A DNA stretch of 64,000 nt from CAZSNT01 sp964607765 (lineage in GTDB: Bacteria > Verrucomicrobiota > Lentisphaeria > Oligosphaerales > JABHEG01). Below, one piece after another: positions 1 to 8,518 of this stretch. A program made the position numbers and the translations under genes. The notes under the pieces were generated by a model. The model was given only the letters and a program-made list of their open reading frames with translations. It had not been told where the DNA came from and ran no database searches. The stretch lies in assembly GCA_964607765.1 (NCBI GenBank), contig CAZSNT010000017.1, positions 26,972 through 90,971 on the forward strand, in the 5' to 3' direction. Positions within the stretch are counted from its first letter, which is position 1. The number at the start of each line of letters is the position of its first letter.

Positions 1-576
1 TGCGTCGTGACGCCACGCGTGGACACCGCGTTCGTGCAGGCAGGCTTCGAGCTCGTTCCGGCGCGCGCAGAGCAGCGGCCTGATATAGGCGGTCTTGCCG
101 ATCACACGATACGGCCGAAGCCCGGTCAGGCCACTGGCATTCGCGCCGCGAGTCAGGCGCAGAAGCAGGCTCTCCACGGAGTCGTCGGCATGGTGACCGA
201 GGGCCACTACGGCGTCGTGGTTGGCAGTGCGCTTGTCCCAGAACTGCAGGCGGCAGCGGCGAGCCGCCTGCTCAACGCTCTCGCCCCGCTGCCGGTGGGC
301 GGGGACGTTGAGGTGATGGCACTCGAACGGAATTCGGCGCTGCGCACAGAAGTCGGCGCACCAGGCAGCGTCCGTGTCCGCATCCGCACCGCGCAGGCCA
401 TGATGGAGGTGTATCGCCGCGACGCTCGCGTCGAGCTCCCGTAACAACAGCAGCAGCGCTGTGCTGTCTGCGCCGCCGCTGAAGCCGACCAGTATCTGGC
501 CCCTGTCCGCAAGCAGACCGTGCTCAGCCGCGAATTCGCGGACCCGTGCCACGATGTCTGCTTGCTGTCGTGCCAT
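1..576 (-). CDS. tilS: tRNA(Ile)-lysidine synthase TilS, 5' part only
   Basis: The enzyme converts the wobble C of tRNA-Ile(CAU) to lysidine with ATP and lysine, so that AUA is read as isoleucine. Only the first 192 codons are present; the gene runs off the left edge without a stop. The N-terminal PP-loop SGGADST is clear near residue 30, followed by HLHHGLRGADAD and GHHADD segments typical of the family's adenylation domain. The ATG at 576 has GGAGGG about 11 bases upstream. It is transcribed away from the glycosyltransferase gene at 781. A tRNA with a CAU anticodon, its expected substrate type, lies at 52281. Assignment is firm for the visible part; the C-terminal domains cannot be seen. 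Confidence 0.9.
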   Translation of the reverse strand, partial: MARQQADIVARVREFAAEHGLLADRGQILVGFSGGADSTALLLLLRELDASVAAIHLHHGLRGADADTDAAWCADFCAQRRIPFECHHLNVPAHRQRGESVEQAARRCRLQFWDKRTANHDAVVALGHHADDSVESLLLRLTRGANASGLTGLRPYRVIGKTAYIRPLLCARRNELEACLHERGVHAWRHDA

Positions 577-780
577 GCGTCGCGTCGCCCTCCGAGCTGC
601 CGTTTCGCGGCGATTAACCTGTACCATAGAGCTGGATGAATGCAAGCAGGCACTCGAAGTAACGCGGCCTTTCAACGGGAGTCCGTGTTTTTGGGACACA
701 CACTGTTCTTTCAGCGCCTTGCGGGCGATATTGACGACCGTCGCGCCAAGCTGGACAGCGTCGGTGTGCAAGGACGGTTG

Positions 781-1734
781 ATGAGCAGAGACCAAGACAA
801 TCCAGCACGCGTCGCCGAGTGCGCCTTGATCTTCATCAACTGGAATTCCGGGCGACTGGCGGTTGAGGCGGCAGCGAGCGCGCTCGCGAGCGTGCGGGAC
901 CCGGCGTCACTCAGGATCATCGTTGTCGACAACGGGTCCCAGGACGACTCCCTCGAGATTGTGAGCCGCGAGCTTCCGGAGGCCGAGGTCATCGCGTTGC
1001 CGGAGAACCGGGGCTTTGCCAAAGCGGTTAATGCCGGGCTGCGTCGTGTGACCGAGCCGTACGCATTCATACTGAATGTGGACGTTCTGTTTCAGAACGA
1101 TGCGATCGCGTTGTTGAGGGATGCTCTGCTGGGCGACGACCATGCTGTTCTGGCGTGCCCCGAACTGTTGCGTCCGGACGGGTCGAAGCAGGCGGCTGTG
1201 GTGCCTGCCCCCCGTCTGGCCTGGGAGCTGACCAACAGGAGCCTTGCCCGACGGTTGCTTCGAGTGGACCAGACCGACGTCTCCGTTGTGTCCAGCGTCG
1301 TGGGACCGTGCATGGCCGTGGACATGGCGCGACTTGAGCGGGTGGGCTTCCTCGATGGGCGTTTCTTCTTCTTCTTCGAGGAGACGGACTGGTGCAAGCG
1401 CATCTGCGATGCTGGTCTGCACGTTCTGTTTGTGCCGGCCGCCAAGGTCGTGCATCTGCAGGGTGAACAGGCGAATCGCCGTCCGATTCGGGCCAGGGTC
1501 CAGTTCTACAGCTCACGGTACCGGTATTTTCGCAAGCACGCTGGGCCTGCGGCCGTCGGGCTGCTGTACGCCGGTCTGTTGCTGCGGCTGACCGTGAATG
1601 TGCTGCTGTACCTGCTGTTCGTTACGGTCACACTGGGGGCGGTCCGTCGGTTGCGGGACAAGCTCGCGGTCTACGCGTCGCTCTGGGGATGGCATTTGCT
1701 CGCATGCCGCCCGAAATGGGGATTCGAAGGCTGA
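781..1734 (+). CDS. Family 2 glycosyltransferase (rhamnosyltransferase-like)
   Basis: This 317-residue GT-A fold enzyme probably moves a sugar from a nucleotide donor onto a surface polysaccharide or lipid acceptor. Visible motifs are the N-terminal FINWNSG strand, VVDNGSQDDS, NRGFAKAVNAG, the LNVDV metal-site equivalent and a late FFFEETDWCKR acid/base region. The C-terminal 60 residues are hydrophobic (around GLLYAGLLLRLTVNV), suggesting membrane attachment. An in-frame ATG exists further upstream at 640, but the start at 781 has AAGGA just upstream and fits the family N-terminus. The donor and acceptor cannot be told from sequence. It stands alone on the plus strand, diverging from tilS. 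Confidence 0.85.
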   Translation: MSRDQDNPARVAECALIFINWNSGRLAVEAAASALASVRDPASLRIIVVDNGSQDDSLEIVSRELPEAEVIALPENRGFAKAVNAGLRRVTEPYAFILNVDVLFQNDAIALLRDALLGDDHAVLACPELLRPDGSKQAAVVPAPRLAWELTNRSLARRLLRVDQTDVSVVSSVVGPCMAVDMARLERVGFLDGRFFFFFEETDWCKRICDAGLHVLFVPAAKVVHLQGEQANRRPIRARVQFYSSRYRYFRKHAGPAAVGLLYAGLLLRLTVNVLLYLLFVTVTLGAVRRLRDKLAVYASLWGWHLLACRPKWGFEG

Positions 1735-1887
1735 TCGCCAGGGGCGCCGTGATGGCACGGGCTGGTTGTGCCCGGGCATTGGCGGTACATTTACTTGAGG
1801 AGTGTGCGCCGCGGGCCCGTGTGCAGCCGGGCGCAGCGGCAGGGGGATGGAGAGCGGGATGCGGAGTGTTGCGAGGGGAGTAGCGCC

Positions 1888-2349
1888 ATGAGAATCTCGA
1901 TAAGCAAGATCCTGTGCCCGGTGGACTTCTCGGAGAGCTCAGATCACGCACTTCTGTACGCCGTCGCGTTTGCCTCGACGCACGGAGCGCAACTGACAGT
2001 ACTGCACGTGATTGAGCCGCCGGTGTGCTATCCGGCAGGTGACGGCCTGTTCCAGCCGGTGGCCGTGGAGGGGTTGGAGGCCGCATCGGTGGAGGAGCTG
2101 GAGCGATTGGTCGCCGAGCTGAAGCAGAACTACGACAACGTGGTGTGGGAACAGGTACAAGGGCATGCGTTCCCGGAGATTGTGCAGGTAGCCCGGCGTG
2201 ACGACGTTGATTTGATCGTGATGGGCACGCACGGGCGCACGGGATTGGCGCACGTGCTGATGGGGAGTGTGGCCGAGAAGGTCGTGCGGAGCTCGCCATG
2301 TCCCGTACTCACGATCAAGCACCCGGAGCACGAGTTCGTGATGCCCTGA
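1888..2349 (+). CDS. Universal stress protein, UspA family
   Basis: This 153-residue single-domain protein has the UspA fold. It opens with ILCPVDFSESSDHAL and ends with the ATP-binding loop GTHGRTGLAHVLMGS followed by SSPCPVLT, which matches the G-2x-G-9x-G-S pattern of ATP-binding Usp proteins. The start at 1888 follows GAGGGGAG; the longer in-frame extension to 1768 looks non-coding. The gene converges with the symporter gene and the two coding ends overlap by 35 bases on opposite strands. Usp proteins help cells survive stress in ways that differ between members, so no specific role is claimed. Confidence 0.9.
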   Translation: MRISISKILCPVDFSESSDHALLYAVAFASTHGAQLTVLHVIEPPVCYPAGDGLFQPVAVEGLEAASVEELERLVAELKQNYDNVVWEQVQGHAFPEIVQVARRDDVDLIVMGTHGRTGLAHVLMGSVAEKVVRSSPCPVLTIKHPEHEFVMP

Positions 2350-3688
2350 CCAACAGCAGCGCGACGGCCATGATTCCGGCACAGACCCCGGCGCCGCACA
2401 GACCTGCCCACCCCATTCCCCTGACCAGTCCTGTGGTCAGCAGTACGACGGGGGTGCTTCCGCCCGCTACCATCGCTGTCCACACGGCCGGCCTCGGGAT
2501 GGCTGACGTCAGCCCGGGGGCGGCCAGCAGCAGCAGCGGCACGAGCAACCCACCGGCGTAGAACGCGTAAGCCAGCAGCAGGTTGGGGATGATGCTGGGC
2601 TGGAAGCAAGCGACGAGCACACTGCACGCGCCCACCGCACACACGAGCGCTCTGCCGCTTTTCTGTCTTGTGATGTCGCCGTGCGCTCTGCCTATGACGT
2701 CGAGCTCGAGAACGGATGCTGCGGTGAGCAGACAGGTGTCGGCCGAGGACGCCATGGCGGCGAGCAACCCGAACGTGACCAGGTAGACTGCCGTGCCGAA
2801 CCAGCCGCTGCTTCCGGTGATCAGTTCACGCACCGCCTCCTGGGTGACTCCGGACTGTCGCAGCGACATCGCGAGGCCCACGATTACCGGGGAACAGACG
2901 AGCAGCGCGATGCCGGCGATCACTGCGCCTCTTCGCGCGGTGCGCGCGTCGCGCGCGACCAGGATCCGGGAGCACAGGTCGGGCCCCACAATGTACATGC
3001 CGCCCACCACCACGAGCAGGGGCACGAGGTCGGCCGGCGCGAAGCCGTCGCTTCGCCAGAGCGCCGCCGGGCTCGGGAGCGCGCACCAGGAAATGTCGGG
3101 CCGGGAAGCGACCAGGCCGATGGTCAGGGCCAGCGCGGCGCCGATCATACCGACCTGCACCACGTCGGTCCGCAGCACTGCACGCTGCCCGCCCCAGGCA
3201 GTGTAGAGTACCACGCACAAGGCTGTGACACCGATGCCGGTACTCAACGACCAGCCGAACACGAGCGTCAGCAGCTTGCCCGCGGCCACCCACTGCGCTG
3301 CGATCACAGCCGTCCACATGACAGCGATGAGTACGGCTGCGAGAACCCTGGCCGGCTGCCCGTAGGCGGCCGCTGCCCACTGGGGCAAGGTCTGAGTCGC
3401 GCTGCGCGAGCGCATCGGCTCGACCCAGACCAGGCTGAGAAGCAGCAAGCCGATGCCGCCGGCACCCAGCCACCACACAGCCGGCCACCCTATACGGTAC
3501 GTTCGTGCGATCAACCCGATGGTGGTGGAGGCGCCGAGGCACAGGGCAACCAGCGAGGCGGCAACCGTCCCGGTCCCGGCTGACTGTCCGGCCAGGAAGA
3601 AGACGTTGGCGTCGGTGCGCGGCCGCAGGGCCAGCCCGGGCAGCGTCATCGCCAGGAACAGAAGGAAAGCACAGAAGAGGGCAGTCAT
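2315..3688 (-). CDS. Sodium:solute symporter family protein
   Basis: The 457-residue product is almost entirely hydrophobic, with roughly 12 to 13 membrane segments, and has the SSS-family layout. An N-terminal helix (MTALFCAFLLFLAMTLPG) is followed by the FFLAGQSAG segment, then GASTTIGL and the YIVGPDLCSRI loop. It likely imports a small organic solute with sodium; the substrate is not predictable. The ATG overlaps the stop of the upstream TPR gene as ATGA, so translation may be coupled. No clear ribosome-binding site precedes it, because the region just upstream is a seven-base repeat array (3687-3721). Reading further upstream gives only repeat-derived NTEHRTP peptides. Confidence 0.82.
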   Translation of the reverse strand: MTALFCAFLLFLAMTLPGLALRPRTDANVFFLAGQSAGTGTVAASLVALCLGASTTIGLIARTYRIGWPAVWWLGAGGIGLLLLSLVWVEPMRSRSATQTLPQWAAAAYGQPARVLAAVLIAVMWTAVIAAQWVAAGKLLTLVFGWSLSTGIGVTALCVVLYTAWGGQRAVLRTDVVQVGMIGAALALTIGLVASRPDISWCALPSPAALWRSDGFAPADLVPLLVVVGGMYIVGPDLCSRILVARDARTARRGAVIAGIALLVCSPVIVGLAMSLRQSGVTQEAVRELITGSSGWFGTAVYLVTFGLLAAMASSADTCLLTAASVLELDVIGRAHGDITRQKSGRALVCAVGACSVLVACFQPSIIPNLLLAYAFYAGGLLVPLLLLAAPGLTSAIPRPAVWTAMVAGGSTPVVLLTTGLVRGMGWAGLCGAGVCAGIMAVALLLVRASRTRAPGA

Positions 3689-5865
3689 CGGTGTTCGGTG
3701 TTCAGTATTCGGTGTTCGGTGTTGTCCTGGCCCGATCCCAGCCGGTGTGGTTGGCCGCTGCGGTAGCCGGTCAGCCGGGTGGTGATCTGTTCGGCAAGGG
3801 TTGTGTCGTTGCGCGTGCGGGCCTGCTCCAGTGCAGTCTGTGCGGTGCGGATGGCTCGTTCGAAATCCTCTGCGTTGGCAAAGGCTGCGGCGACAGTGTC
3901 CAGCACGGCCGGCTCCGTCTTGGCCGGGCTTCCCAGCAGACGCTCTGCAAGCTGCAGGGCCATATTGCTGTCTCTGACGGCTGGCTCGGGATGGGCGGCG
4001 AGCAACCAGCAGAGCTCGCGAACAGGAAGAATCCAGTTCGGTTCGAGCTGAATGGCGGTCTCGAACCGCGCAACGGCCGCTTTGCCCTGTCCCGTGGCCT
4101 GCAGCGCGCGCGCCAGATTGACATGCGCGATAGCGAAGCCCGGGGACAGGGCTGTCGCTTGGGAGAAATGCCGTATGGCGCTGTCCCACGCTTTGGCGCC
4201 GGCGTGGATCGTGCCGACATTGTTGTGGACATCGGCGAGACCGGGGTCCAGTTCGAGCGCGCGTTGGTAGTGGACGAGGGCCTGTTCGCCGTTGCCTGTC
4301 TGCCGCAAGGCATGCCCAAGGTTGGCTTGAGCCTGGGGCAGTTCGGGGGCGAGCTGCACGGCTCTCTGAAGGAACGTGCACGCGGCGGCGGGGTTGTGCA
4401 GGTTGAGCAGCACAGCGCCCATGTTCGCGTGGGCGTCTCTGTAATCAGGCCGGATAGTCAATGCGCTGTGGAAATGCTCCGCGGCCTGACGGTGCGCGCC
4501 GCGCCGCACGAGCGCTTCGCCGAGGTTGTTGTGTGCGATAGGGTTCGCTTCCGTCACGTCCAGAGCGTGCGAGAACAGCGCGACGCTGTCCTGCCAGTGG
4601 CCCAGTTGCTGGTGGGTGCGGACCGCCAGTGCGGCGAGCAGCACTGCGGCGCCGGCCCAGAGCCGTTCAGGCCTCCAGTGCCGCTCTGAGGCCATGTCGG
4701 CGACTGTCCATGACACTGCCATGTAGAGGCCGACAATCGGCACGTAAACGAAACGGTCGGCCATTGTCTGCGGCCCCACGTGAACGATACCGATCACCGG
4801 CACCAGCGTGCCGATGAACCAGAGCCATCCGGTCAGCAGGTAGGGGCGTGTTCGCCACTGCCTGGCGACTGCGACACTGAGTCCGATCAGAATGACAGCA
4901 GCTCCGAGCGGCTGCCACGCCGGGATGTGCGCGGGCCACGGGTACATAACGGCGAGTTTCTGTGGCCAGACAGCCTTGGCGATGTAGAGCACGTACGAAT
5001 TCAGCACGTTCGCCAATCGCCGGTAGACTGACAGCGACGCGAGCGTATTCATGGCGCCGCCTGTGCGTTGGCCGTAGAACGTGACGCACAGCGAACCCGC
5101 TGACAGCAACAGCAGCGGCACCTTCTCCAGCACCACGCGGCGCAGGGCTGCGTTGGCTTGCCCGGAAAACGCTTCAGCAAGACCGATCCGTCGAAGCGGC
5201 CAGACGTCCAGCAACAGCAGTACGCAGGGCAATGTGATGAGCATGGGCTTGGTCAGCAACCCTACAGTGAACGGGAGCAGGATCAGCGCGTACCGTCCCC
5301 CGGTTGGCTTTCCGCGGTATTCGGCGTAGGCCCAGATGGTAAGCCACCAGAACACAGTGCTGAGCACGTCTTTGCGTTCAGTCACCCACGCGACCGATTC
5401 GACGTGGAGCGGGTGCACGGCGAACAGCGCCGCAGCGAATGCGCTTGGCCAAAGGGCCCCCGACAGCCGCGCCAACACCACGAACGTCAGGACGGCGCCG
5501 GCTGCGTGCAACATGACGTTGACGAGATGGTGCCCTGTCGGATTGAGACCGAACATCTCCACATCGAGCATGCGTGACAGGATAGTCAGCGGCATCCAGT
5601 AGTCGGAGTACTTTGTTCTGAACAGCAGGTCAGCGCCGAAGGCCCACTTTACTCCATCCCACGTCAGCCCCTGAGTGACGACGGGGTTCTCGTACACGTA
5701 GACGTTGTCATCGAGGTTGACGAACTCACAGGTGCCGGCCCGCCAGTAGGCGCCGAAAGCCAGCAGCGCCAACAGCAAGGCGATCGTGCGCACGCTCCGC
5801 TCTGCAAGGGGCTTGTGGTTCGGCTTCGCTGTCATTGGTCGTTGGTCAGTTGGCTTCGCCGTCAT
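3685..5865 (-). CDS. Membrane protein with C-terminal TPR repeats (PMT/TMTC-like)
   Basis: This 726-residue protein has about ten membrane helices in its first 400 residues and at least five TPR units between about 430 and 620 (for example AHNNLGEALVRRGAH and VHNNVGTIHAGAKAW). The early EFVNLDDNVYVYENP and later HPLHVESVAWVTERKD segments match bacterial relatives of the TMTC/PMT glycosyltransferase superfamily, which use polyprenyl-phosphate sugars. A role in protein O-glycosylation is therefore possible but unproven. Oddly, both ends are repeat-encoded: the N-terminus MTAKPTDQRPMTAKP by TTGGTCA-type repeats and the C-terminus NTEHRILNTEHR by TTCGGTG-type repeats. The start could be 5865 or the in-frame ATG at 5835. 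Its stop overlaps the symporter start. Confidence 0.82.
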   Translation of the reverse strand: MTAKPTDQRPMTAKPNHKPLAERSVRTIALLLALLAFGAYWRAGTCEFVNLDDNVYVYENPVVTQGLTWDGVKWAFGADLLFRTKYSDYWMPLTILSRMLDVEMFGLNPTGHHLVNVMLHAAGAVLTFVVLARLSGALWPSAFAAALFAVHPLHVESVAWVTERKDVLSTVFWWLTIWAYAEYRGKPTGGRYALILLPFTVGLLTKPMLITLPCVLLLLDVWPLRRIGLAEAFSGQANAALRRVVLEKVPLLLLSAGSLCVTFYGQRTGGAMNTLASLSVYRRLANVLNSYVLYIAKAVWPQKLAVMYPWPAHIPAWQPLGAAVILIGLSVAVARQWRTRPYLLTGWLWFIGTLVPVIGIVHVGPQTMADRFVYVPIVGLYMAVSWTVADMASERHWRPERLWAGAAVLLAALAVRTHQQLGHWQDSVALFSHALDVTEANPIAHNNLGEALVRRGAHRQAAEHFHSALTIRPDYRDAHANMGAVLLNLHNPAAACTFLQRAVQLAPELPQAQANLGHALRQTGNGEQALVHYQRALELDPGLADVHNNVGTIHAGAKAWDSAIRHFSQATALSPGFAIAHVNLARALQATGQGKAAVARFETAIQLEPNWILPVRELCWLLAAHPEPAVRDSNMALQLAERLLGSPAKTEPAVLDTVAAAFANAEDFERAIRTAQTALEQARTRNDTTLAEQITTRLTGYRSGQPHRLGSGQDNTEHRILNTEHR
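3687..3721 (-). repeat. Seven-base tandem array (TTCGGTG type) inside a coding end
   Basis: Five consecutive seven-base units on the plus strand read ATCGGTG, TTCGGTG, TTCAGTA, TTCGGTG, TTCGGTG. The array encodes the last residues (NTEHRILNTEHR) of the TPR membrane protein and runs up to the start codon of the symporter. It belongs to the same family as the arrays at 19164, 36442 and 51827-52009. Confidence 0.85.
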
Positions 5866-5893
5866 TGGTCAGCTGGCTTTGCCGTCATTGGTC
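5822..5893 (-). repeat. Three copies of GGCTTCGCCGTCATTGGTC
   Basis: Near-identical 19-base copies start at 5822, 5852 and 5875 (GGCTTCGCTGTCATTGGTC, GGCTTCGCCGTCATTGGTC, GGCTTTGCCGTCATTGGTC). They are separated by short TTGGTCAG-type sequence with a seven-base sub-period. The repeats lie over and just 5' of the start of the membrane TPR gene, so they supply two candidate start codons and the peptide MTAKP twice. Confidence 0.8.
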
Positions 5894-5901
5894 GTGGCCC
5901 G

Positions 5902-6666
5902 CTAGGCGGAGCGTCGTGTCAGGACGATCTGCGCGAACATCGCGAGGGCGGGCATTGCGGGCGTCAGGCAACGTTCGAGGAAGCGCCACGTGCCGAACAG
6001 CGATGCCGGCATCAACGCCGGCTTGGACACGCCCCCGGAGAGGATGTAGCGGAACGGCATGCAGGGCTCCAGCGTCGTGACCTCCCACTGCGGGAACAGC
6101 TTCACGAACTGTTCCCGGTCCCGTCTGAACACGATCCAGGCGAGGGCCTGGTTGCTTCCGGAGATGGGGCGTCCGCGCACGGTTGTCCAGGCCTCGGCCT
6201 TGGGATCGAACGGCTCGTGTCCTACTGCATTGTAAACGAAGCGTGACCAGGGCGTCACCCACGGTTCGACCATCGCGACCACGCCGCCGCTGTCAACGCA
6301 GCGTGCGGCTTCACGCAGGAACTGGCCGGCATCGGGCAGATGGTGAAACACGTCCGTCATGACAATGGCACGTAGGGATCTGTCTTTGAAGGGCAGTTCA
6401 CAGCCATCCAGAAGCAGGCTGACGTTCGGATTGCTTTGGATGTCGGACTTCAGCAGGTTTGGGACATATTCGCCCAGGCCCCCTGCTCCTGCTCCGAGTT
6501 CGAGCGCAGGGCTGCACCCGTCGGGCACGGCGGCTGCGAGGGTGGCATACCACTCGGCGTAGATGCGCCTGAGGAAGGGCTTACGGGCCAGGGAGTCACC
6601 GGCGGTCCGGAGGTAATCTGTGTCGTGTGTTCCGGCCGTCTGTGCTGAACCGGCATTCGAGTGCAT
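5902..6666 (-). CDS. Class I SAM-dependent methyltransferase
   Basis: The 254-residue protein has the Rossmann-type methyltransferase fold. Motif I is ALELGAGAGGLGEYV near residue 53, and MTDVFHHLPDAG near residue 103 is the post-II region typical of small-molecule or lipid/quinone methyltransferases of the Methyltransf_11 type. The ATG shares one base with the stop of the upstream methyltransferase-glycosyltransferase fusion (TGATG), which indicates one transcript and coupled translation. The acceptor is unknown; the neighbours suggest a glycan- or lipid-linked substrate. It contains no membrane segment. Confidence 0.85.
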   Translation of the reverse strand: MHSNAGSAQTAGTHDTDYLRTAGDSLARKPFLRRIYAEWYATLAAAVPDGCSPALELGAGAGGLGEYVPNLLKSDIQSNPNVSLLLDGCELPFKDRSLRAIVMTDVFHHLPDAGQFLREAARCVDSGGVVAMVEPWVTPWSRFVYNAVGHEPFDPKAEAWTTVRGRPISGSNQALAWIVFRRDREQFVKLFPQWEVTTLEPCMPFRYILSGGVSKPALMPASLFGTWRFLERCLTPAMPALAMFAQIVLTRRSA

Positions 6667-8120
6667 CAGATGAACTTGATACGGCGCGCGGCGAACAGCA
6701 CCATCCGCAGCAGCAGCAGTCCGTGTCGCCAGCGGCTGATGTTGGTGTCCCCGTAGGTTCGTTCACGGTAGCGGACGGGCAGGTCGACAATGCGCAGGTT
6801 GAGCTTGACGGCGCCGAAGAGCAGGTCGAAGTCGCCGAACGGATCAAAGTCTCCGAAATACTCACGGTTTGCCGCGATCAGCTCATAGTCCTTCTTCCAC
6901 AGGACCTTGGTGCCGCAGAGCGTGTCTTTGACAGGCTGCCCCAGTAACCACGAGAAGGCGAGGCTGAAGAACTTGTTCCCGAGCAGGTTGAAGTAGCGCA
7001 TGGCGCGCTTCTCCATGGGATAGACCAATCGCACACCGTTGACGAATTCCGCCTTTCCGGAGAAGAGAGCTTCGTAGAATCGGGGGAGATCCTCAGGCGG
7101 CACGGTCAGGTCGGCGTCGAGGATCATCAGTATGTCGCCGGTGGCCTCAGCGAACCCCAGGCGTACGGCATCGCCTTTGCCGGTCCCGCCTTGCCGAAAC
7201 AGTTTGCAGCGCCTGTCGGGGTATTTGGGGATCATCTTGCGGATGACCTCGTAGGTGTCGTCCGTGGAGCCGCCCTCGACAAAGATGAGTTCCGTACCTG
7301 CGCCCATTTCCGGGACGCGCTCGAAAATCTGCTCGATGTTCCCTGCCTCGTTACGGGCAGCAACGATGACTGAGACAGTGGGCAGCGAGGCAGGCAACGT
7401 TGGCCACGGCGCGGGCCGGGCGAGGATCATGTTTGCCAGCGCCGCGTGTCGGAACGGCGAGATCTTGGCGAAGTAGCGGTTGAACAGCCAGCTGATGGGC
7501 GGCAGGGGCAGGGGCAGCAACAGTTCCTGCCAGCTGCGTATGACTTCGAAATCAGTGAGGTAGAGCAGGTGTGAGACGTCATGGACCGTGAGCCAGTTCT
7601 GCGGCAGCAGCGGAGTGGCCAGCCGCATCGCTTTGGCAGTGGACAGGGCGGGTCTCCAGGCTTGGCTGTGCACATTGATGAGAATGCGGGTTGCCGGCGT
7701 GCACAGCGGGGCCATGCGGCGGAAGATCTCCTGGACATCAGCAACATCATTGAGCAGGTCAGAGAGGATAATGACGTCGAACGTCTCGTCGAGCTCGAGC
7801 CGATGCACGTCGGCGCAGACAAACTCGAGATCGGGATGTCGTTCGCGGGCTCGCGCGACCATCTCCGGGGAGAGGTCAATGCCCACGCCGCGGCTCGGCT
7901 CCAGGGAAGCCAGCAGGTCACCTTTGCCGCAACCCAGTTCGAGGACACGCCGACCGGGAGCCACGAGCAGGCCATAGACGTGCTTGAGGTAGCGGTGGTA
8001 GTATCCCCCCAGCCCGGACCATTTGTCTTGACGCCGGGCGACCGCATCCCAGTGTTTGCGGCGTTCTACTGCGCGGTTCGGGGCCGAGGTCTCATTGGCT
8101 TTTTCGGCGTGAGTACCCAT
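6666..8120 (-). CDS. Fused methyltransferase / family 2 glycosyltransferase
   Basis: Two enzymes are joined in 484 residues. Residues about 20-200 are a class I SAM methyltransferase (VLELGCGKGDLLASL at 59-73, GIDLSPEM at 80-87). Residues about 247-480 are a dolichyl-phosphate-mannose-synthase-like GT2 domain with SVIVAARNEAGN, VEGGSTDDT, GTGKGDAVRLGF and the metal motif D335-A-D337. A hydrophobic linker (LLLPLPLPPISWLFNRY) separates them and may touch the membrane. The GT2 half resembles enzymes that load sugars onto polyprenyl phosphate. The ATG at 8120 was chosen over a TTG at 8138. It sits between the ACP gene and a second methyltransferase. Substrates are not known. Confidence 0.85.
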   Translation of the reverse strand: MGTHAEKANETSAPNRAVERRKHWDAVARRQDKWSGLGGYYHRYLKHVYGLLVAPGRRVLELGCGKGDLLASLEPSRGVGIDLSPEMVARARERHPDLEFVCADVHRLELDETFDVIILSDLLNDVADVQEIFRRMAPLCTPATRILINVHSQAWRPALSTAKAMRLATPLLPQNWLTVHDVSHLLYLTDFEVIRSWQELLLPLPLPPISWLFNRYFAKISPFRHAALANMILARPAPWPTLPASLPTVSVIVAARNEAGNIEQIFERVPEMGAGTELIFVEGGSTDDTYEVIRKMIPKYPDRRCKLFRQGGTGKGDAVRLGFAEATGDILMILDADLTVPPEDLPRFYEALFSGKAEFVNGVRLVYPMEKRAMRYFNLLGNKFFSLAFSWLLGQPVKDTLCGTKVLWKKDYELIAANREYFGDFDPFGDFDLLFGAVKLNLRIVDLPVRYRERTYGDTNISRWRHGLLLLRMVLFAARRIKFI

Positions 8121-8210
8121 ACTGCCACTCAAGCGCAACGCGAATGTCCAAGGCGGGCCGTCGTCGCCGTCCGACGCGGTCCCGAGCGAAAGGCAGGGCC
8201 CGGATATCCC

Positions 8211-8462
8211 CTACTTGTCCGCCAGTTTGGGTTCCAGGTAACCGATGCAGCTGTTCAGCGTGGCCAACTGGGGATAGTCGCTTTCCGGCACCTCGACGCC
8301 GTACTTCTTACGCAACTCCATCACGATGTCGAGGAAGTCCATGGAGTCCAGATCCAATTGGTCACGCAACGGCTCTTGGGCGTCGAGGTCGGAGCAATCT
8401 TCGTCAGGGACGATGTCCATGATAATGTCAATGATTGCCTGACCGATATCTTCCCTTGTCAT
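8211..8462 (-). CDS. Acyl carrier protein
   Basis: This is an acidic 83-residue carrier with the LDLDSMDFLD motif. Ser40 is the expected 4'-phosphopantetheine site. The helix-2 sequence following it (MDFLDIVMELRKKYGVEVPESDY) is of the ACP type, although DSMDF differs from the DSLDx common in housekeeping fatty-acid ACPs. GAGGGAG precedes the ATG at a good distance. It lies directly after the ketoacyl synthase gene on the same strand, so it probably serves that enzyme. This may be a specialised ACP rather than the general fatty-acid one; the window does not decide this. Confidence 0.92.
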   Translation of the reverse strand: MTREDIGQAIIDIIMDIVPDEDCSDLDAQEPLRDQLDLDSMDFLDIVMELRKKYGVEVPESDYPQLATLNSCIGYLEPKLADK

Positions 8463-8518
8463 GAACGTCTGTTCTCCCTCTCTATCTCAAAGACTGCTCC
8501 GCTGCCGCCGGAAGCCGT

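Noticed and set aside
640..780. Longer start for the glycosyltransferase at 640
   Set aside because: The added 47 residues do not fit the family N-terminus, while the ATG at 781 has a good ribosome-binding site.
3687..3721. CRISPR-like appearance of the short tandem repeats
   Set aside because: Units are seven bases with no spacers, and no cas genes are present anywhere in the window.
3689..4381. Longer N-terminus for the symporter
   Set aside because: The extension is Arg/Pro-rich antisense-type sequence plus repeat-encoded NTEHR peptides and overlaps the TPR gene in another frame.
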